This document shows positions 6,262 to 9,713 of a stretch of 9,713 nt of DNA, piece by piece. The notes below the pieces were generated by a model. That model had not been told where the DNA came from. It saw only the letters and a program-made list of their open reading frames with translations, and searched no databases. The stretch is from the NCBI GenBank assembly GCA_903879765.1, contig CAIRMS010000342.1, forward strand, positions 1-9,713, given 5' to 3'. Positions within the stretch are counted from its first letter, which is position 1, and the number at the start of each line of letters is the position of its first letter. The stretch comes from an uncultured Flavobacteriales bacterium. GTDB lineage: Bacteria; Bacteroidota; Bacteroidia; Flavobacteriales_D; Crocinitomicaceae. The position numbers and the translations under genes are program-made.

Positions 6262-7323
6262 ATGCGAGCAGTCATTAATGGAGTAGGGAGTTACATCCCT
6301 GAAATCAGGGTAAGAAACGAAGACTTTATTGAACATGTTTTTCACAGTGATTACCAAGTAAAGATCAATGAAGATCCATCTTCAATCATTCGAAAGTTTG
6401 AAAAAATAACTGGTATTTCAGAGCGAAGGTATGTGGGAGAGGAACTTAACAATGATGATATTGCCTTTATTGCTGCAGAACGTGCATTGCAAGCTTCTAG
6501 CATAAATCGAGAAGAACTTGATTATATTTTTGTTGCGCACAATTATGGAAATGTTGCGTATGGATCAAATCGCTCAGATTTCATGCCGAGTATTGCAACT
6601 CGTGTTAAACACAAATTGGGTATTCGAAATAATAATTGTGTGGCCTTCGATATTATTTTTGGATGTCCAGGTTGGGTTGAAGCAATGATTCAGGCCTCCA
6701 TATATATTCAATCCGGCCAAGCGAATAATTGTTTAGTGATTGGCTCGGAAACACTTTCAAGGGTAGTCGATCCGTCAGACAGAGATTCAATGATTTTCGC
6801 AGATGGCTCAGGGGCATGTGTATTAAGTGCATCAACGAATGAAAAGACAGGTGTTCTTGGGTATGCTAGTCAAACCTTTTCATTTGAAGAAGCTGATTTT
6901 TTATACAATGCAAAGTCATTTGGGACGCAAGAAAACGAACAAGACCGCTTCATTAAAATGCAAGGAAGAAAGATTTATGAATTCGCGTTAAATCACGTTC
7001 CTTCAGCTATGAAAATAGCTTTAGAAAGAAGCGGTGTTGAGTTAACTCACTTAAAAAAAGTATTACTGCATCAAGCAAATGAAAAAATGGATGAGGCGAT
7101 TATCCAACGTTTTTATGGACTTTATGGGCAAGTAACGCCAGTTGATATCATGCCAATGAGCATTCATTTGTTAGGAAATAGTTCTGTAGCAACTGTACCA
7201 ACTTTGTTAGATTTAATTTTACGAGGAGAATTGGAAGGTCACGAGATTCTTCCTGGTGATTGCGTAATGATGGCCTCTGTTGGTGCCGGTATGAATATCA
7301 ACGCAATTGTATATCGCTTTTAA
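6262..7323 (+). CDS. 3-oxoacyl-ACP synthase III (KAS III/FabH)-like condensing enzyme
   Basis: This 353-residue thiolase-fold enzyme has the complete Cys-His-Asn triad of KAS III: C135 in FGCPG, H270 in LLHQAN and N306 in LGNSSVATVP. The family segments SETLSRVVDPSDRDSMIFAD (162-181) followed by GSGA, and GAGMN (341-345), are also present. KAS III enzymes condense an acyl-CoA or acyl-ACP starter with malonyl-ACP in the cytosol. FabH proper is about 320 residues; the extra length, including an insert after residue 30 (HSDYQVKINEDPSS), puts this in the broader 'KAS III family' that also makes specialised lipids. Its true starter unit is therefore unknown, and I do not name it fabH. It is flanked by imperfect direct repeats, and its stop overlaps that of the convergent acyl-ACP desaturase gene by four bases. 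No Shine-Dalgarno is seen; an A-rich stretch precedes the ATG. Confidence 0.88.
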   Translation: MRAVINGVGSYIPEIRVRNEDFIEHVFHSDYQVKINEDPSSIIRKFEKITGISERRYVGEELNNDDIAFIAAERALQASSINREELDYIFVAHNYGNVAYGSNRSDFMPSIATRVKHKLGIRNNNCVAFDIIFGCPGWVEAMIQASIYIQSGQANNCLVIGSETLSRVVDPSDRDSMIFADGSGACVLSASTNEKTGVLGYASQTFSFEEADFLYNAKSFGTQENEQDRFIKMQGRKIYEFALNHVPSAMKIALERSGVELTHLKKVLLHQANEKMDEAIIQRFYGLYGQVTPVDIMPMSIHLLGNSSVATVPTLLDLILRGELEGHEILPGDCVMMASVGAGMNINAIVYRF

Positions 7324-7327
7324 AGCG
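7315..7327. other. Palindrome containing both convergent stop codons
   Basis: CGCTTT-T-AAAGCG is a perfect 6-1-6 dyad. The TTAA at 7320-7323 contains the TAA stop of the synthase gene on the plus strand (7321-7323) and the TAA stop of the desaturase gene on the minus strand (7322-7320). No T-run follows on either strand, so it is not a classical intrinsic terminator. The two transcripts must therefore overlap unless termination occurs inside a gene. Confidence 0.7.
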
Positions 7328-7355
7328 CCAACTTCCCTTTATTCAACCAAATCAA
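7316..7355 (+). repeat. Imperfect direct repeat, right copy (intact synthase/desaturase 3' junction)
   Basis: This is the functional partner of the repeat at 6066-6105. It encodes the last residues of the synthase gene on the plus strand and the C-terminal residues IWLNKGKLAL of the desaturase on the minus strand. The similarity ends shortly after 7355: the next bases of the desaturase gene are not found after 6105. Confidence 0.45.
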
Positions 7356-8312
7356 TTGAACTTCAGTAGTTTCCTGAAGTCGTTCAGCTAACTTGAAGTA
7401 ACGCTCAGAAAGAGATGATAGGAAATCTTGCGCTTTGTTTCCTTCATCGCTGAGTCCTTTGAGTTTATCGATTGACCAGAATTTCACCAAGTGATCGATG
7501 ATGTTCGCGTAGTCATGACTTGTATACACGCCAATTTTTTGAGTAATGGATGCGTAGTTTACGTATTGTTTTTTGTCTGTTCCAAAGTCCATTAAAGAAG
7601 CCGGCATGACAATTTTCTTCTTCATCATTTGAACGAAAGCAGCTAATGCACCATTTGGATCGGATTCGAATACTTTACTCATAAAAAACTTGTAGGCTTT
7701 TTCGTGTAAGGCTTCTTCTCCAGCGATGGTATTGCATATTCTCGCGAGTAATTTATCTCCTGACTTAAAGGCGATTTTCCCGGTATTTACGTGAGATATT
7801 TTTGTTGCGCGTTCTTGGAATGACGTGTAAATCAAACCGTTGTATGGATCTGCAGCTGTTTGTAAATCGATTCCATTGTGAATCAAACGTTGAATCGTCG
7901 TTTCTACTTCGCGCATATCTACGCGTCCACTTAGGTACAAGTATCTATTCAACAAATCTCCGTGACGATTTTCTTCAGCAGTCCACAAACGCGACCAACG
8001 TGCCCATGCACCTGTACTAGCTACGTTGCGTTCGACATTGACACCTTCCAACAAATTGAAAAACGTTTGATAGCTTGGAAGTGCTTCTTCGGTAATCATG
8101 TTTCCAACAAGTGAAACCATAACTGTATCAGGAACCTGCGCGATGCTTTCTTGAAGGGCACGCACTTGGTCTGAAAAATCAGCATCTGCCGCATTCGGAA
8201 CAAAATCCGTTGGTTGCCAGCATTCTTCTGGAAGATTCATTTTATCGGCAATAAACGCATGTACATCGGGTTCGATTGACTTGAGTACTTCTAGTTTATG
8301 TTCAAATGCCAT
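7320..8312 (-). CDS. Soluble acyl-ACP desaturase, plant stearoyl-ACP desaturase type
   Basis: This 330-residue di-iron enzyme introduces a cis double bond into acyl chains held on acyl carrier protein, using oxygen and reduced ferredoxin. All six iron ligands of the family are recognisable by alignment to my recollection of the castor Delta-9 enzyme: E75 (ITEEALPSYQ), E114 and H117 (EENRHG), E167 (YTSFQERAT), and E200 and H203 (GEEALHE). Long stretches such as HGDLLNRYLYLSGRVDM (117-133) are nearly plant-like. The C-terminal region (GVYTSHDYA, KLKGLSDEGNKAQDF) also follows the family. Regioselectivity is presumed Delta-9 but unproven. The protein is cytosolic, with no transit or signal peptide, and the ATG at 8312 aligns with the mature plant enzyme's length class. 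It converges on the KAS III-like gene, another acyl-ACP enzyme, which suggests a shared role in setting membrane fatty-acid composition. Confidence 0.93.
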   Translation of the reverse strand: MAFEHKLEVLKSIEPDVHAFIADKMNLPEECWQPTDFVPNAADADFSDQVRALQESIAQVPDTVMVSLVGNMITEEALPSYQTFFNLLEGVNVERNVASTGAWARWSRLWTAEENRHGDLLNRYLYLSGRVDMREVETTIQRLIHNGIDLQTAADPYNGLIYTSFQERATKISHVNTGKIAFKSGDKLLARICNTIAGEEALHEKAYKFFMSKVFESDPNGALAAFVQMMKKKIVMPASLMDFGTDKKQYVNYASITQKIGVYTSHDYANIIDHLVKFWSIDKLKGLSDEGNKAQDFLSSLSERYFKLAERLQETTEVQLIWLNKGKLAL

Positions 8313-8340
8313 GCGTAATTGTGATTTGTGAATTTTGGTG

Positions 8341-8348
8341 CAAAAATA
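8341..8348 (-). promoter_or_regulatory. -7 promoter element for the acyl-ACP desaturase gene
   Basis: The minus strand reads TATTTTTG, an exact match to the Bacteroidetes -7 consensus TAnnTTTG, 28 bases before the ATG at 8312, giving a leader of about 20 bases. No good -33 TTG is seen at the usual distance. Confidence 0.5.
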
Positions 8349-8357
8349 GGTTTATTT

Positions 8358-8370
8358 CAAGAACTTCTTG
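8358..8370. promoter_or_regulatory. Candidate operator palindrome in the desaturase promoter
   Basis: CAAGAA-C-TTCTTG is a perfect 6-1-6 palindrome centred 16 bases upstream of the desaturase -7 element, within the spacer where the polymerase sits. This position suits a repressor such as a fatty-acid-responsive regulator, but no regulator gene is in the window. The assignment rests on symmetry and position only. Confidence 0.4.
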
Positions 8371-8387
8371 GAGTTTTCTTAAACTCC
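8370..8387. repeat. Perfect seven-base-pair hairpin next to the desaturase operator
   Basis: GGAGTTT and AAACTCC flank the tetraloop TCTT. It shares its first base with the CAAGAACTTCTTG palindrome. It is not followed by a T-run on the minus strand, and on the plus strand only a TTCCTTTTTC stretch follows after two bases. A weak terminator or a second operator half are both possible. Confidence 0.45.
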
Positions 8388-8445
8388 GTTCCTTTTTCGC
8401 ATATAGAAGCAACTTGTTCAAATGCTCACACCTCATTCGTTGAAT

Positions 8446-8494
8446 GTTTACGTTCTAGAAAATAGTCATTAGTGAAACTATTAAAACCGTAAAC
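8446..8494 (+). promoter_or_regulatory. Nested inverted repeats in the leader of the SprB-repeat protein gene
   Basis: GTTTACG (8446-8452) can pair with CGTAAAC (8488-8494), and inside it AATAGT (8461-8466) can pair with ACTATT (8477-8482). If transcribed, the outer stem would end one base before the ATG at 8496 and could limit ribosome access. No clear -7 element was found, so the transcription start is unknown and the whole structure may not be in the RNA. Confidence 0.3.
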
Positions 8495-8495
8495 C

Positions 8496-9521
8496 ATGAA
8501 CAAACTAAAACGATTATTCTTAACACTTTTCAGTGTTATTTCTTTAAATGTGTTCTCACAAGCACAAGTGTTTACCACAAACACTTCTGGCCCTAATATG
8601 TGTGATGGAATTGCAACATTAGATTGCACAAACATGGATACTATGTCAATCATCTGGCAGGAAATCGCACAATTACCATCTGTAATACCTTCAGCTTTCC
8701 CTTCTGCGTTGTTATGTGCAGGTAACTATTCAGTTACTTATTCCTCAACAAGTGGATTTCAGGAAACATTATATTTTACCATTTTAGAGGGAGTGGTTTC
8801 GCCATGTCTAGGATATCAATTAATTATGTCCACTACGAATTCACTTGATTCGATTACTTGTGATGGCACCGCCACGGTTACAGTAATCAATGGCATGGCA
8901 CCCATTTCTTATAACTGGATAGGTATTGGAACACTCACAACAAATACGCTTACAAACTTATGTCCTGGAATTTATTATTGTGAGGTTACAGATGCAAATG
9001 GTTGTCAGGATGTTACATGGATAGATGTATTGGATGCATCACAGTTAACGGGAGACACACTAATCATCAATGGTGGTTCAGGATGTTCACCAAGTATAGG
9101 TACATCAACCGCTATGTTAGAGGATTGTTTCTTGGACTTTAGTTCAGTTGATACGGCATTTATCAGTTTAATTACTTATCCGACAAATCCAATGGATAGT
9201 TTATTGGTTATTTGGTCAGTGCTTGATTCAACTGGTATGTCAATGCAGAATTATGCGGTTTATTATCCAGGATTAGCGATGGGGTGTAATGAATTACAAT
9301 TCATCTTATATTGTTTTCAGAAGAGTTCAACCATCCACACAATTGTTATGACTTCTTCGGTGAGTTTAGCGTTCTCAGGAATCGATGAACTTTCGGGAGA
9401 TACAAAACAACTAATTAGGGTTTCAAATCTTATGGGTAGAGAGACAGTTGTTCAAGCAAATAAGATCTTAATCTACACTTTTAGCGATGGCTCGAAGGAG
9501 AAAATATTCATTTATGAATGA
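8496..9521 (+). CDS. Secreted T9SS-type surface protein with SprB-like repeats
   Basis: This 341-residue protein has a signal peptide (MNKLKRLFLTLFSVISLNVFS), then a Thr/Ser-rich extracellular part. Residues 122-178 form a SprB-like repeat: CDGTATVTVINGMAPISYNW, then LTNLCPGIYYCEVTDANGC. A more divergent copy lies at about 36-97 (CDGIATLDC, LLCAGNYSVTYSS). A third, Cys-containing segment (about 188-275) is not recognised. The C-terminus (about 296-341), with LIRVSNLMGRET and IYTFSDGSKEKIFIYE, resembles the type A sorting domain of T9SS cargo in Crocinitomicaceae-like bacteria, which is read by the secretion system and then cleaved at the cell surface. SprB repeats occur in gliding adhesins and other surface proteins; this short protein could be an adhesin or coat component. 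The partner is unknown. The gene stands alone, with a terminator just downstream. The ATG at 8496 is set by the signal peptide. Confidence 0.85.
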   Translation: MNKLKRLFLTLFSVISLNVFSQAQVFTTNTSGPNMCDGIATLDCTNMDTMSIIWQEIAQLPSVIPSAFPSALLCAGNYSVTYSSTSGFQETLYFTILEGVVSPCLGYQLIMSTTNSLDSITCDGTATVTVINGMAPISYNWIGIGTLTTNTLTNLCPGIYYCEVTDANGCQDVTWIDVLDASQLTGDTLIINGGSGCSPSIGTSTAMLEDCFLDFSSVDTAFISLITYPTNPMDSLLVIWSVLDSTGMSMQNYAVYYPGLAMGCNELQFILYCFQKSSTIHTIVMTSSVSLAFSGIDELSGDTKQLIRVSNLMGRETVVQANKILIYTFSDGSKEKIFIYE

Positions 9522-9541
9522 TCACTTTTGTGGATAAAAGT

Positions 9542-9580
9542 AAAATCCCTCAGCTATCGTATAGTTGAGGGATTTTTTTT
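9542..9580 (+). terminator. Strong intrinsic terminator after the T9SS surface protein gene
   Basis: The arm from T9546 to A9556 (TCCCTCAGCTA) pairs with 9562-9572 (TAGTTGAGGGA) with one G-U wobble, enclosing the five-base loop TCGTA. The stem is extended by AAAA/TTTT and followed by an eight-base T-run (9573-9580). It begins 20 bases after the stop codon. On the minus strand the stem is followed by TTTTACTTTTA, so it may also stop transcription from the right. Confidence 0.9.
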
Positions 9581-9638
9581 CATGGTGATTCTAGAGCACA
9601 TTTCTTAATGGAAATCCGAAAACTAAAAGTTGATAGCT

Positions 9639-9713
9639 CTACGCACTCGTTCTTTGATCTGCGTTTTGTTTTCTATTTTCTCGCTTGAAATTATTGGCTT
9701 CTTCTTTAATCAA
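9639..9713 (-). CDS. Possible C-terminal end of a gene continuing past the right edge
   Basis: One minus-strand frame is open from the window edge to a TAG at 9641-9639 and encodes 24 polar residues (LIKEEANNFKRENRKQNADQ, then RTSA). The position, facing the bidirectional-looking terminator at 9542-9580, suits the 3' end of a convergent gene. The composition (Lys, Asn, Glu, Gln) is plausible for a protein tail, but the segment is too short to identify. Another minus-strand frame is open for a similar length but is closed by a stop at the edge. Confidence 0.3.
   Translation of the reverse strand: MIKEEANNFKRENRKQNADQRTSA

Noticed and set aside
9582..9638. Alternative minus-strand frame ending in VRRAINF near the right edge
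   Set aside because: It is closed by a stop at the window edge and has no start codon, so it could only be a tiny orphan ORF.

Overview
The window looks like a chromosomal segment from a low-GC member of the Bacteroidetes, most likely a flavobacterium-like marine or freshwater lineage (family Crocinitomicaceae, Fluviicola-like, is a reasonable guess). Four things point there: a secreted protein with SprB-like repeats and a C-terminal Type IX secretion (T9SS) sorting tail; start codons without Shine-Dalgarno sequences but with A-rich leaders; several exact or near matches to the Bacteroidetes -7 promoter element TAnnTTTG; and a PorT-like outer-membrane barrel protein. I see no rRNA, tRNA, CRISPR array, transposase or phage gene.

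Left part (1-3050, all on the minus strand): from right to left there is a nitroreductase-family flavoprotein, an outer-membrane beta-barrel protein, a fusion of a rubrerythrin/ferritin-like domain with a VIT1/CCC1 iron transporter domain (an MbfA-like membrane ferritin), and a small four-helix membrane protein. A 7-1-7 palindrome of the Fur/PerR operator type lies at the extreme left edge, beyond the iron gene pair.

Middle (3137-6052, plus strand): a secreted glycoside hydrolase family 38-type enzyme (alpha-mannosidase superfamily), followed 27 bases later by a 57-residue two-helix membrane protein. The nitroreductase and the hydrolase are transcribed divergently from an 86-base gap that holds two facing copies of the same -7 octamer, TATCTTTG.

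Right part (6053-8312): a ketoacyl-ACP synthase III-like condensing enzyme (plus) and a plant-type soluble acyl-ACP desaturase (minus) face each other and share the four bases TTAA at their stop codons. Both act on acyl-ACP, so this pair is probably a membrane-lipid or fatty-acid modification locus. Each gene has a candidate -7 element and a dyad next to it. A degenerate copy of the shared 3' junction lies at 6066-6105, upstream of the synthase gene, so the synthase gene sits between imperfect direct repeats.

Right edge (8496-9713): the SprB-repeat/T9SS surface protein, with a potentially structured leader, ends at a strong intrinsic terminator. The last 75 bases may be the 3' end of a minus-strand gene. 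Most of the window is ordinary housekeeping or accessory gene content. The strongest leads for new biology are the direct repeats around the synthase gene, the palindromes in the lipid locus, and the nested inverted repeats in the surface-protein leader.
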